This document shows, one piece after another, positions 13,479 through 23,016 of a stretch of DNA of 55,373 bases (within the stretch, counting starts at the first letter, position 1; each line of letters starts with the position of its first letter). The DNA is taken from positions 1 to 55,373 of the forward strand of contig NZ_WBKT01000021.1 in NCBI RefSeq assembly GCF_008868175.1. Direction: 5' to 3'. Under the pieces are notes generated by a model that ran no database searches, was not told the origin of the DNA, and worked only from the letters and a program-made list of their open reading frames with translations. This DNA is from Micromonospora sp. AMSO31t (GTDB taxonomy: Bacteria; Actinomycetota; Actinomycetes; Mycobacteriales; Micromonosporaceae). A program made the translations under genes and the position numbers.

Positions 13479-13541
13479 CGTTGATCATGAAGTTGTTGTC
13501 CGGCGCGTCGGCGTGTCGTGACAACAACTTCATGATCAACG
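13479..13541. repeat. Long perfect palindrome between carB and pyrD
   Basis: Two 22-base arms (13479-13500 and 13520-13541) are exact inverted copies around a 19-base GC-rich loop. Each arm contains GTTGATCATGAAG, far more AT-rich than the surroundings. There is no T-run after the stem, so it is not a classic terminator. I recall the core GTTGATCATGAAGTTGTTG as a frequent intergenic repeat in Micromonospora-type genomes; this is memory, not a search result. Confidence 0.85.
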
Positions 13542-13563
13542 CGGTCGGGCGGGGGAGGCGGGC

Positions 13564-14580
13564 GTGATCTTCGAGAAGGTGGTCCGGCCCCGGTTGTTCC
13601 GGATCGGGGGTGGGGACGCCGAGGTCGCCCATGAATGGACGCTGGAGCGGCTCGGCGGGGTGGCCGGGCGACCGGGCGTTCTCGCGGCGCTGCGGGCGCG
13701 GTACGCGGTGCGCGCGCCGCGGACCGTGTTCGGGGTGGAGTTCCCGAATCCGGTCGGGCTCGCGGCCGGGATGGACAAGAACGGGGTGGCGCTGCCGGCC
13801 TGGCCGGCGCTGGGCTTCGGCTTCGTCGAGGTCGGCACCGTCACGGCGCACGCCCAGCCGGGCAACCCCCGGCCCCGGCTGTTCCGGCTGCGTGACAGCG
13901 AGGCCGTGGTCAACCGGATGGGCTTCAACAACGCCGGCGCCGACGCCCTCGCGGCCCGGCTGGCGGCGCTGCCGCGCCCGCTCGGCGTCCCGCTCGGCAT
14001 CTCGCTCGGCAAGTCCAAGGTGACCCCGCTGGACGAGGCCGTCGAGGACTACCTGGCCTCCCACCGCGCGCTGAAGGGGCACGGGGACTACTTCGCGGTC
14101 AACGTGTCCTCACCGAACACCCCGGGGCTGCGGTCCCTTCAGGACCGGTCCCACCTGGACGCGCTGCTCGCGGCGCTCGTGGGGGAGAAGCCGGTGCTCG
14201 TGAAGATCGCCCCCGATCTCACCGAGGCAGCCGTCGCCGAGCTGCTGGAGGTCTGCCTCGACCGCGGCGCGGCCGGGGTGATCGCCACCAACACCACCCT
14301 GGCCCGCGACGGGCTCGCCCCGGCCGACCGGGCGCGCGGCGCGGAGGCCGGCGGGCTCTCCGGCCGCCCGCTGACCGCCCGCGCCCGCGACGTGGTCGCC
14401 TTCGTGCACCGGGAGACCGGCGGCCGGCTGCCGGTGATCGGGGTGGGGGGCATCCTCGACCCGGACGACGCGACCCGGATGTTCGACGCCGGCGCGAGCC
14501 TCGTCCAGCTCTACACCGGTTTCATCTACCGGGGCCCGGCCCTGGTCCGGTCGGTGGCCCGGGCGGCCGCCCGGCGCTGA
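13564..14580 (+). CDS. pyrD: Dihydroorotate dehydrogenase (quinone), class 2
   Basis: PyrD oxidises dihydroorotate to orotate and passes electrons to quinone at the membrane. The 338-residue protein has the N-terminal helical extension of class 2 enzymes ([14 protein letters not shown]), FMN contacts in [11 protein letters not shown] and [11 protein letters not shown], the catalytic serine in [12 protein letters not shown], and the phosphate site [11 protein letters not shown]. The GTG at 13564 follows GGGGGAGGCG. The palindrome at 13479-13541 separates it from carB, so transcription or mRNA stability may change here. Confidence 0.95.
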   Translation: MIFEKVVRPRLFRIGGGDAEVAHEWTLERLGGVAGRPGVLAALRARYAVRAPRTVFGVEFPNPVGLAAGMDKNGVALPAWPALGFGFVEVGTVTAHAQPGNPRPRLFRLRDSEAVVNRMGFNNAGADALAARLAALPRPLGVPLGISLGKSKVTPLDEAVEDYLASHRALKGHGDYFAVNVSSPNTPGLRSLQDRSHLDALLAALVGEKPVLVKIAPDLTEAAVAELLEVCLDRGAAGVIATNTTLARDGLAPADRARGAEAGGLSGRPLTARARDVVAFVHRETGGRLPVIGVGGILDPDDATRMFDAGASLVQLYTGFIYRGPALVRSVARAAARR

Positions 14581-14671
14581 CCCGCGCCGGACGACGACTC
14601 CAGGTCGCGGCGCGGCGGCGGTCGCGCCGCGCGGGAGTTGCCGGACCGCGCCGACACCACGAAGGAGAACC

Positions 14672-15946
14672 GTGACGCCCGAGGAGATCCTCGCCGCCGA
14701 CCGCCGGCACGTCTGGCACCCGTACGCGGCCCTGCCGCCGGCCAACCCACCGTACGTCGTGGACAGTGCCGAGGGCGTGCGGCTGCGGCTGGCCGACGGC
14801 CGGGAACTGGTCGACGGGATGTCGTCCTGGTGGGCGGCGATCCACGGCTACCGGCACCCGGTGCTGGACGCCGCCGTCACCGACCAGCTCGGCCGGATGA
14901 GCCACGTGATGTTCGGCGGCCTCACCCACGAGCCCGCGGTGCGCCTGGCGCGAACCCTCGTGGAGCTGGCCCCGGACGGCCTGGAGCACGTCTTCCTGGC
15001 CGACTCCGGCTCGGTCAGCGTCGAGGTGGCCGTGAAGATGTGCCTGCAGTACCAGCGGGCCCTGGGGCGGCCGGAACGCCGCCGGCTGGGCACCTGGCGC
15101 GGCGGCTACCACGGCGACACGTTCCACCCCATGAGCGTCTGCGACCCGGAGGGCGGCATGCACCACCTCTGGGGCGACGTGCTGCCCCGGCAGGTGTTCG
15201 CGCCGGTGCCACCGTCCGGTTTCGACACCCCGCCCGACCCGGCGTACGAGGCGGCGCTGGTGGACGCGGTGGAGCGGCACGCCGGCGAGCTGGCCGCGGT
15301 GATCGTCGAGCCGGTGGTGCAGGGCGCCGGCGGGATGCGCTTCCACCACCCGCACTACCTGCGGGTGCTGCGCGAGGTGACCCGCGCGCACGGGATCCTG
15401 CTGGTCTTCGACGAGATCGCCACCGGCTTCGGCCGGACCGGCACCATGTTCGCGGCCGAGCACGCCGGGGTCGCCCCGGACGTGCTGTGCGTCGGCAAGG
15501 CGCTCACCGGTGGGTACCTCACCCTGGCCGCGGCGCTCTGCACCCCCGAGGTGGCCCGGGGCATCTCCGCCGACGGGGTGCTGGCGCACGGCCCCACCTT
15601 CATGGGCAACCCGCTCGCCTGCGCGGTCGCCAACGCCTCCCTGGACCTGCTGCGGGCCGGGGACTGGGCCGCCCGGGTGGCGGGCATCGAAGAGGGGCTG
15701 CGGGCCGGCCTGGCGCCGCTGCGCGACGCCCCCGGGGTGGCCGACGTCCGGGTGCTCGGCGCGATCGGCGTGGTGCAGCTCGACCACGAGGTGGACCTGC
15801 CCCGGGCCACCGCCGCCGCGGTGGCGCAGGGCGTCTGGCTGCGCCCGTTCCGGGACCTCGTTTACACCATGCCGCCGTACGTCTGCGACGACGCGGACGT
15901 GGCCCGGATCGCGGCCGGCGTGGCCGCGGCCGTCAAGGCCGGCTGA
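14672..15946 (+). CDS. bioA: Adenosylmethionine-8-amino-7-oxononanoate aminotransferase
   Basis: BioA makes diaminopelargonate in biotin synthesis, using SAM as amino donor and PLP. The 424-residue class III aminotransferase has the BioA hallmarks HVWHPYAAL and [16 protein letters not shown], the GYHGDT motif, the PLP aspartate region [12 protein letters not shown] and the Schiff-base lysine K276 in GKALTGGY. The GTG at 14672 follows GAAGGAGAACC. It sits between pyrD and pyrF on the same strand with short gaps (91 and 121 bases) and no other bio gene beside it, so it interrupts the pyrimidine operon. Confidence 0.92.
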   Translation: MTPEEILAADRRHVWHPYAALPPANPPYVVDSAEGVRLRLADGRELVDGMSSWWAAIHGYRHPVLDAAVTDQLGRMSHVMFGGLTHEPAVRLARTLVELAPDGLEHVFLADSGSVSVEVAVKMCLQYQRALGRPERRRLGTWRGGYHGDTFHPMSVCDPEGGMHHLWGDVLPRQVFAPVPPSGFDTPPDPAYEAALVDAVERHAGELAAVIVEPVVQGAGGMRFHHPHYLRVLREVTRAHGILLVFDEIATGFGRTGTMFAAEHAGVAPDVLCVGKALTGGYLTLAAALCTPEVARGISADGVLAHGPTFMGNPLACAVANASLDLLRAGDWAARVAGIEEGLRAGLAPLRDAPGVADVRVLGAIGVVQLDHEVDLPRATAAAVAQGVWLRPFRDLVYTMPPYVCDDADVARIAAGVAAAVKAG

Positions 15947-16067
15947 GCCCGGCGCGGCACGCGCCGGACGGCCGCCGGGCCGGCCGGCGGACGAGACGCA
16001 CGGCGGCGGAACGCCGTCGCCGGACAACGACGCGGCCCGGTGCCGCGCCAGGAGAGGGAGAGACGCG

Positions 16068-16907
16068 ATGGAGACCTTCGGCGCCCGCCTGCACCGGGCC
16101 GTGGCCGAGCGGGGACCGCTCTGCGTGGGAATCGACCCGCATCCCGGGCTGCTGGCCCGCTGGGGGCTGACCGACGACGTGGACGGCCTGGACCGGTTCT
16201 GCCGGAGGGTGGTGGAGGCCATCGGTGACCGGGTGGCCGTGGTCAAGCCCCAGTCGGCGTTCTTCGAGCGATTCGGGGCGCGCGGGGTCGGAATTCTTGA
16301 GTCAACTATCCGACAGTTGCGAAATGCGGGCTCGCTCGTTCTCCTCGACGTCAAGCGCGGCGACATCGGCTCGACGGTCAGCGCGTACGCCTCGGCGTAC
16401 CTTGATCCATCCAGCCCGCTGTATGTCGACGCGGTCACCGCGAGCCCCTACCTGGGGGTGGGTTCGCTCGCGCCGATGTTCGAGCTGGCGGCCGCGCACG
16501 GCGGCGGCGTCTTCGTCCTGGCGCTCACCTCGAATCCCGAGGGAGCCGCCGTGCAGCGCGCCGTCGGGGCCGACGGGCGCACCGTGGCGCAGACCGTGAT
16601 CGACGAGATTTCCCAGCTCAACCGGGGTGCCGAGCCGCTCGGCAGCTTCGGGCTCGTGGTCGGCGCGACGATCGGTGACACCGGTCACGACCTCACCGCC
16701 GTGAACGGTCCGCTGCTCGCCCCGGGGCTCGGCGCGCAGGGTGCGACGGCCGCCGACCTGCGTGTCGTCTTCGGCTCCGCCCTGCCCTCGGTGCTGCCGT
16801 CGTACTCCCGGGAGGTGCTGGGCGCGGGGCCGGACCAGGCCGCGTTGCGCGCCGCCACCGACCGGGTACTGGCCGAGTGCCGGGCCGCCCTGGCCACGCG
16901 GGACTGA
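16068..16907 (+). CDS. pyrF: Orotidine 5'-phosphate decarboxylase, type 2
   Basis: PyrF decarboxylates OMP to UMP, the last step of the pathway encoded upstream. The 279-residue length and the motifs CVGIDPHPGLL, VVKPQSAFFERFG, LLDVKRGDIGSTV (catalytic lysine and aspartates), TASPYLG and a C-terminal LAPGLGAQGAT phosphate loop identify the longer type 2 subfamily common in actinobacteria. The ATG at 16068 is preceded by AGGAGAGGGAG. An open frame extends upstream into bioA but is not PyrF-like. Confidence 0.95.
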   Translation: METFGARLHRAVAERGPLCVGIDPHPGLLARWGLTDDVDGLDRFCRRVVEAIGDRVAVVKPQSAFFERFGARGVGILESTIRQLRNAGSLVLLDVKRGDIGSTVSAYASAYLDPSSPLYVDAVTASPYLGVGSLAPMFELAAAHGGGVFVLALTSNPEGAAVQRAVGADGRTVAQTVIDEISQLNRGAEPLGSFGLVVGATIGDTGHDLTAVNGPLLAPGLGAQGATAADLRVVFGSALPSVLPSYSREVLGAGPDQAALRAATDRVLAECRAALATRD

Positions 16908-17082
16908 CTGACGGCTCGGTCACTTTCCGTTGATCTTCGCGCGCCCACGTTGCCGAAAACGCCGTTGACCGCTAGTTTTCCCCGCGCTGGGAACCACTGA
17001 CCCCTTTGGTTGCCAGCGACACCACGTTTCACAGCTGCGGTGGTGCGCCCCGCCCGCCGTACTAGGGACCTGAGGAGAACTG

Positions 17083-17400
17083 GTGCCGCTCCCGTCACTG
17101 ACCCCCGAACAGCGCGCTGCCGCGCTGGAGAAGGCCGCGGAGATCCGCAAGGCCCGTGCTGAGCTGAAGGAGCAGCTCAAGCAGGGCAAGACCACCCTCG
17201 CCACCGTCCTCGAGCGGGCCGAGTCCGACGACGTCGTGGGCAAGCTGAAGGTTTCGGCCGTGCTCCAGGCGATGCCGGGCATCGGCAAGATCCGAGCCAC
17301 CCAGATCATGGAGAAGCTCAAGATCGCTGACAGCCGTCGGCTGCGTGGCCTGGGCGAGCAGCAGCGCAAGGCGCTGCTTGGAGAGTTCGCCGCCAACTGA
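17083..17400 (+). CDS. mihF: Integration host factor, actinobacterial type (mIHF/sIHF)
   Basis: mIHF is a small nucleoid protein that binds and bends DNA and affects development and secondary metabolism in actinomycetes; it is unrelated to the alpha/beta IHF of enterobacteria. The 105-residue protein has a basic coiled N-terminal helix (ALEKAAEIRKARAELKEQLKQGK) followed by the helix-two-turns-helix region KVSAVLQAMPGIGKIRATQIMEKL, whose GIGK loop contacts DNA. The GTG at 17083 follows AGGAGAACTG. Its position between pyrF and gmk matches the usual actinomycete order. Confidence 0.93.
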   Translation: MPLPSLTPEQRAAALEKAAEIRKARAELKEQLKQGKTTLATVLERAESDDVVGKLKVSAVLQAMPGIGKIRATQIMEKLKIADSRRLRGLGEQQRKALLGEFAAN

Positions 17401-17413
17401 ACGGCCCACCGTG

Positions 17414-17426
17414 TAGAAACAAGCGG
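17414..17426 (+). promoter_or_regulatory. Candidate -10 box for leaderless gmk-like transcript
   Basis: TAGAAA at 17414-17419 ends six bases before the GTG at 17426, and no Shine-Dalgarno sequence is present in the 25-base gap after mihF. This geometry suggests a leaderless mRNA. Confidence 0.35.
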
Positions 17427-17959
17427 TGAGCACGGATGACGAGGCGCGCCCGGCGGCTCGGCTCACTGTCCTGGCCGGACCTTCGGGGGCCGGCCGGGAG
17501 AGTGTCGTCGAGCTGGTCCGGGCGCGCTTTCCGTCCGTGTGGGTGCCGGTGGCCGCGACCACCCGGTCGGCCTGCCCCGGCGAGGTGGACGGCGTCGACC
17601 GGCTCTTCGTCGGCGCGGGCGACTTCGACCGGATGGTCGCGGCCGACGAGTTGCTGGAGTGGAGCCGGATCGGGCCCCACCGGCGCGGGGTGCCGCGCGC
17701 GGGCGTGCGGTCCCGGCTCGCCGAGGGGCGGCCCGTGCTGCTCCCGCTGGACCTGCCCGGCGCGCTCGCCGTCCGGGCCGTGGCGCCGGACGCGCGGCTG
17801 GTGCTGCTCGTCCCGCCGGCGTACCGGCCGGACCCCGCCGTCGCGGCCGCCTTCGCACACGCCGTCGTGCACGACCGGACCGAGCGCGCGGCCGAGGAGC
17901 TGGTAGGCTTGCTCGGTTCTTCCTTCCTGGCTCCGGCCCGACCGCGCCCGAGCGGTTGA
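17426..17959 (+). CDS. gmk: Degenerate guanylate kinase-like protein
   Basis: The 177-residue protein aligns by eye with guanylate kinase: TVLAGPSGAG at the P-loop, AATTRSACPGEVDG (GMP site) and LLEWSRIG. Three catalytic elements look damaged. The P-loop lysine is arginine (R24 in GPSGAGRES). The tyrosine of the usual NxYGTP GMP motif is lost (GPHRRGVPRAGV). The LID with GRGTE and paired arginines is missing, leaving VPPAYRPDPAVAAAF. The protein is shorter than the usual 190-210 residues. It sits in the normal gmk place before rpoZ. It may be inactive or regulatory, in which case another GMP kinase must exist. Confidence 0.75.
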   Translation: MSTDDEARPAARLTVLAGPSGAGRESVVELVRARFPSVWVPVAATTRSACPGEVDGVDRLFVGAGDFDRMVAADELLEWSRIGPHRRGVPRAGVRSRLAEGRPVLLPLDLPGALAVRAVAPDARLVLLVPPAYRPDPAVAAAFAHAVVHDRTERAAEELVGLLGSSFLAPARPRPSG

Positions 17960-18022
17960 GAGGCCACCGCTCCTGAGAGGCCACCGCCCCCGGGCGGTGC
18001 ACAACGACGCAGAGGTTAATTC

Positions 18023-18286
18023 GTGGGATCCATCGCCAACCCCGAAGGCATCACCAACCCGCCGATCGACGAGCTCCTCGAGAAGACCACCTCGAAGTAC
18101 GCGCTGGTCATCTTCGCCGCCAAGCGCGCGCGCCAGGTCAACGCCTACTACAGCCAGCTCGGTGAGGGCCTGCTGGAGTACGTCGGCCCGCTGGTGGAGA
18201 CCACCCCCCAGGAGAAGCCGCTCTCCATCGCCATGCGCGAGATCAACGCGGGTCTGCTCACCGCCGAGCCGACCGACCAGCCGTAA
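18023..18286 (+). CDS. rpoZ: RNA polymerase omega subunit
   Basis: Omega helps assemble and stabilise RNA polymerase around the beta-prime subunit. The 87-residue protein has the family core [34 protein letters not shown] and the actinobacterial C-terminal part [16 protein letters not shown]. The GTG at 18023 follows AGAGGTTAATTC. It lies between the gmk-like gene and coaBC, the standard order. Confidence 0.95.
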   Translation: MGSIANPEGITNPPIDELLEKTTSKYALVIFAAKRARQVNAYYSQLGEGLLEYVGPLVETTPQEKPLSIAMREINAGLLTAEPTDQP

Positions 18287-18301
18287 GCCCCGCCCGCGCC
18301 G

Positions 18302-19510
18302 ATGGCCGCCGAGATCGTCCTCGGGGTCGGTGGCGGCATCGCCGCCTACAAGGCGTGTGAGCTGCTCCGGCTCCTCACCGAGTCGGGTCACCGGGTCCGG
18401 GTCGTGCCGACCGCGTCGGCGCTCCGTTTCGTCGGGGCGCCGACCTGGGCCGCGCTCTCCGGCCAGCCGGTCGCCGACGACGTCTGGTCCGACGTGCACG
18501 AGGTGCCCCACGTCCGCCTCGGGCAGCACGCCGACCTGGTCGTGGTGGCGCCCACCACCGCCGACCTGCTCGCCAAGGCCGCCCACGGGCTCGCCGACGA
18601 CCTGCTCACCAACACCCTGCTGACCGCGCGCTGCCCGGTGGTGCTCGCGCCGGCCATGCATACGGAGATGTGGGAGCACCCGGCCACCGTCGCCAACGTG
18701 GCCACCCTGCGGTCCCGCGGCGTCCTGGTGATCGAGCCCGCGGTCGGCCGGCTCACCGGCAAGGACACCGGCAAGGGGCGGCTGCCCGACCCGGCCGAGA
18801 TCTTCGCGGTCGCCCGCCGGGCCCTGGCCCGCGGCGGCGCCGCCCCCGCCGACCTGGCCGGCCGGCACGTGGTGGTCACCGCCGGCGGCACCCGGGAGCC
18901 GCTCGACCCGGTCCGCTTCCTCGGCAACCGCTCCTCCGGCAAGCAGGGCTACGCGTTCGCCCGCACCGCCGTGGCCCGGGGCGCCCGGGTCACCCTGGTC
19001 TCGGCCAACGTCGCGCTCGCCGATCCGGCCGGTGCGGACCTGGTCCGGGTGGGCAGCACCGAGGAGTTGCGCAAGGCGACCCTCGAGGCGGCCGCCGACG
19101 CGGACGCCGTGGTGATGGCCGCCGCACCCGCCGATTTCCGCCCGGCGACGTACGCGCCCGGTAAGATCAAGAAGTCGGACGACGGCAGCGCGCCCACGAT
19201 CGAGCTGGTCACCAACCCGGACATCGCGGCCGAGCTGGGCCGGCGCCGGCGACCGGAGCAGGTGCTGGTGGTCTTCGCGGCGGAGACCGGCGACGCCGAG
19301 GCCAACGGCCGGGCCAAGCTCGCCCGCAAGCGGGCCGACCTCATCGTGATCAACGAGGTCGGGGTGGACAAGGTCTTCGGGGCCGAGACCAACGCCGCCA
19401 CCGTGATCGGGGCGGACGGGTCGGTGCACCGGATGCCCGAGCAGCCCAAGGAGGACCTGGCCGACGCCGTCTGGGACCTCGTGGCCGCCCGGTTGCCGGG
19501 GCGGTCCTGA
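18302..19510 (+). CDS. coaBC: Bifunctional phosphopantothenoylcysteine synthetase/decarboxylase
   Basis: CoaBC performs two coenzyme A steps. The 402-residue protein has an N-terminal flavoprotein CoaC domain (GVGGGIAAYKACELLR, PTTADLLAKAAHG, and PAMHTEMW, the common actinobacterial version of PxMNxxMW), and a C-terminal CoaB domain (VTAGGTREPLDPVRFLGN, NRSSGKQGYAFA, AAPADFRP, KIKKSDDG with the catalytic lysine). The ATG at 18302 lies 15 bases after rpoZ with no clear ribosome site, so it is probably translated by coupling. Confidence 0.95.
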   Translation: MAAEIVLGVGGGIAAYKACELLRLLTESGHRVRVVPTASALRFVGAPTWAALSGQPVADDVWSDVHEVPHVRLGQHADLVVVAPTTADLLAKAAHGLADDLLTNTLLTARCPVVLAPAMHTEMWEHPATVANVATLRSRGVLVIEPAVGRLTGKDTGKGRLPDPAEIFAVARRALARGGAAPADLAGRHVVVTAGGTREPLDPVRFLGNRSSGKQGYAFARTAVARGARVTLVSANVALADPAGADLVRVGSTEELRKATLEAAADADAVVMAAAPADFRPATYAPGKIKKSDDGSAPTIELVTNPDIAAELGRRRRPEQVLVVFAAETGDAEANGRAKLARKRADLIVINEVGVDKVFGAETNAATVIGADGSVHRMPEQPKEDLADAVWDLVAARLPGRS

Positions 19511-19558
19511 CGGTTGGTCACTCTCCGGTTCCCCGGGTCACCCTGGGAGCACGGTGAC

Positions 19559-19564
19559 TAAACT
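19559..19564 (+). promoter_or_regulatory. Candidate -10 box for metK
   Basis: TAAACT lies 44 bases before the metK GTG in the 98-base gap after coaBC. No SAM-riboswitch-like structure is visible in this gap. Confidence 0.3.
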
Positions 19565-19608
19565 GCCGCCGAGCGACCTTTAAAAGTCTTCACATGCTTA
19601 GGAGTGCC

Positions 19609-20799
<1,191 letters not shown>

Positions 20800-20814
20800 C
20801 CGGCGCCAGGCGCG

Positions 20815-20848
20815 GCGACCGGCGACCCGCCGAGGGGTCGCCGGTCGC
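20815..20848 (+). terminator. Stem-loop between metK and priA
   Basis: A perfect 14-bp GC-rich stem (20815-20828 with 20835-20848) with a six-base loop lies 16 bases after the metK stop and ends 11 bases before the priA GTG. There is no T-run, as often in actinomycete terminators. It may separate metK from priA or reduce readthrough. Confidence 0.65.
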
Positions 20849-20858
20849 TCGTGTCTGC

Positions 20859-22790
20859 GTGGACGTGCCCCTGCCGCACCTCGACCGGCCCTTCGACTAC
20901 CTCGTCCCCGACACCCTGGACGCCGACGCCCGGCCCGGGGTGCGGGTGAAGGTCCGCTTCGCCGGGCAGCTCGTCGACGGTTGGCTGCTGGAGCGCGTCG
21001 CCGAGTCCGCGCACCCGAAGCTGGCGTACCTGGAGAAGGTCGTCTCCCCGGTGCCGGTGCTGGCGCCGGAGGTGGCCGCGCTGGCCCGCGCGGTCGCCGA
21101 CCGCTACGCCGGCAGCCTCGCCGACGTGCTCCGGCTCGCCGTCCCGCCCCGGCACGCCCGGGTCGAGAAGGACGTCACGGCGACCGACACGGCCGACACG
21201 GACGACGCCCCGGGCGAGGTGACCGACCCCACGCCGGTCGACCCGCGAGGCTGGCGCGACTACCCGGCCGGGCCGGCCCTCCTGCGCGCCCTCACCGCCG
21301 GCCGGGCACCCCGGGCCGTCTGGTCCGCGCTGCCCGGCGAGGACTGGGCCGACCGGTACGCCGACGCCGTGGCGGCCACCGTGGCCGGCGGCCGGGGCGC
21401 GGTGGTCGTGGTGGCCGACGCCCGGGACCTGGACCGGCTCGACGCGGCCCTGACCGCCGTCCTCGGGCCGGGACGGCACGCCTGCCTCTCCGCGGCGGCC
21501 GGTCCGGCCCGCCGCTACCGCGCCTTCCTCGCGGCCCGGCGCGGCGACGTGCCCGTGGTGATCGGCACCCGGGCGGCCATGTTCGCCCCGGTCGAGCGGC
21601 TCGGCCTGGTCGCCGTCTGGGACGACGGGGACGACCTGCACGCCGAGCCGAGGGCGCCCTACCCGCACGCCCGGGAGGTGCTGCTCACCCGCGCCCAGCT
21701 CGGGGGGACCGCCGCCCTCGTGGGCGGCTACGCCCGCACCGCCGAGGCCCAACTGCTGGTGGAGACCGGCTGGGCCCGCGAGGTGGCCGCCGACCGGGCG
21801 ACCGTCCGGGCCCGCATGCCGGCGATCGCGCCGACCGGTGACGACCCGCACCTGGCCCGGGACCCGGGGGCCGCCACCGCCCGGCTGCCCAGCCTGGCCT
21901 GGACGACCGCCCGGGACGCGCTCCGCGCCGACCTGCCGGTGCTGGTGCAGGTGCCCCGCCGCGGCTACCTGCCCTCGGTGGCCTGCGCCGAGTGCCGGGC
22001 CCCGGCCCGCTGCCCGCACTGCGCCGGGCCGCTGGGCCTGCCGTCGGCCGACGGGGTGCCCGCCTGCCGCTGGTGCGGGCGGGTCGCCGCCGCGTACGCC
22101 TGCCCGGAGTGCGGGGGGCGGCGGCTGCGCGCGTCGGTCACCGGCGCCCGGCGGACCGCCGAGGAGCTGGGCCGGGCGTTCCCGGGGGTGCCGGTGCGCA
22201 CCTCCGGGCGGGAGGAGGTGCTCGACGGCGTGCCGGCCGGCGCGGGTCTGGTGATCGCCACCCCGGGGGCGGAACCGGTCGCCGAGGGCGGCTACGGGGC
22301 CGTGCTGCTGCTCGACTCGTGGGCCCTGCTCACGCGGGCCGACCTGCGGGCGGGGGAGGAGGCGCTGCGCCGGTGGCTGGCCGCGGCCGCGCTGGCCCGG
22401 CCCGGGCCGGCCGGCGGCCGGGTGGTGGTGGTCGCCGACGGCGCGCTCGCGCCCGTGCAGGCGCTGCTGCGCTGGGACTCCGCCTGGTTCGCCACCCGGG
22501 AGCTGGCCGAGCGCCGTGAGCTGGGCTTCCCGCCGGCGGTGCGGATGGCCAGCGTCACCGGCGGGGCCGACGCGGTGGCCGACCTGCTGGCCGGCACCCG
22601 GCTGCCGGACGGTGCCGAGGTGCTCGGCCCGGTGCCGGCCGACGAGGGGCGGGAACGGATGCTGGTGCGGGTGCCCCGCGCCCGGGCGGCCGCCCTGGCC
22701 GGGGCGCTGCACGCGGCCGCCGGCCAGCGCAGCGCCCGCAAGGCGGCGGACCCGGTCCGGCTCCAGATCGACCCGCTGAGCCTGTTCTGA
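20859..22790 (+). CDS. priA: PriA-like primosome protein lacking helicase motifs
   Basis: PriA restarts stalled replication forks. The 643-residue product has the N-terminal 3' DNA-binding domain (VPLPHLDRPFDYLVP, GVRVKVRFAGQLVDGWLLE) and the zinc region with cysteine pairs (CAEC, CPHC, CRWC, CPEC, about residues 376-425), and a C-terminal PriA region. The ATPase is broken: the Walker A position reads ALPGEDWAD without GKT, and the DEAH box is replaced by WDDGDDLHAE. Actinobacterial PriA proteins are known to be of this type. The start is uncertain: homologous sequence (ARVC) continues a few codons upstream of GTG 20859, but no ATG, GTG or TTG is seen there. Confidence 0.85.
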   Translation: MDVPLPHLDRPFDYLVPDTLDADARPGVRVKVRFAGQLVDGWLLERVAESAHPKLAYLEKVVSPVPVLAPEVAALARAVADRYAGSLADVLRLAVPPRHARVEKDVTATDTADTDDAPGEVTDPTPVDPRGWRDYPAGPALLRALTAGRAPRAVWSALPGEDWADRYADAVAATVAGGRGAVVVVADARDLDRLDAALTAVLGPGRHACLSAAAGPARRYRAFLAARRGDVPVVIGTRAAMFAPVERLGLVAVWDDGDDLHAEPRAPYPHAREVLLTRAQLGGTAALVGGYARTAEAQLLVETGWAREVAADRATVRARMPAIAPTGDDPHLARDPGAATARLPSLAWTTARDALRADLPVLVQVPRRGYLPSVACAECRAPARCPHCAGPLGLPSADGVPACRWCGRVAAAYACPECGGRRLRASVTGARRTAEELGRAFPGVPVRTSGREEVLDGVPAGAGLVIATPGAEPVAEGGYGAVLLLDSWALLTRADLRAGEEALRRWLAAAALARPGPAGGRVVVVADGALAPVQALLRWDSAWFATRELAERRELGFPPAVRMASVTGGADAVADLLAGTRLPDGAEVLGPVPADEGRERMLVRVPRARAAALAGALHAAAGQRSARKAADPVRLQIDPLSLF

Positions 22791-23016
22791 GCCCGCCCGC
22801 CGCCCGTGACGTGCCGCACCCGGACCGTCGCGTACGGTCGTGAGCTGGGGTTTGCCGCACACCGCGTCCGGCAAATGGGTGGAGAACGCGTGATAGCATC
22901 GCCCGTCATGCCCAGGCGCACGACGGCTCCCGGGCGCGGCGCGGCGAAGCGGGAGTGCGTCGAGCCGACGCGGATTCGATGATGTCAATCAGCCGGTGAT
23001 CAGGGGTGGACCAGTC
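22791..23016 (+). promoter_or_regulatory. Intergenic region with 7-bp inverted repeat and candidate promoter
   Basis: TTTGCCG at 22851-22857 and CGGCAAA at 22869-22875 form an inverted repeat with an 11-base spacer, possibly an operator. TAGCAT at 22894-22899 is a candidate -10 box. Eight bases later an ATG (22908-22982) opens a 24-codon basic reading frame; I cannot tell whether it is translated. Nothing else is recognisable before the next gene. Confidence 0.35.

Noticed and set aside
19511..19608. Possible SAM riboswitch before metK
   Set aside because: The 98-base gap lacks the conserved SAM aptamer blocks; only a -10-like box and a ribosome site are visible.
22908..22982. A 24-codon basic reading frame after a TAGCAT box
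   Set aside because: Position fits a leaderless start, but codon content is not distinctive and no function is suggested, so it is only mentioned in the regulatory entry.
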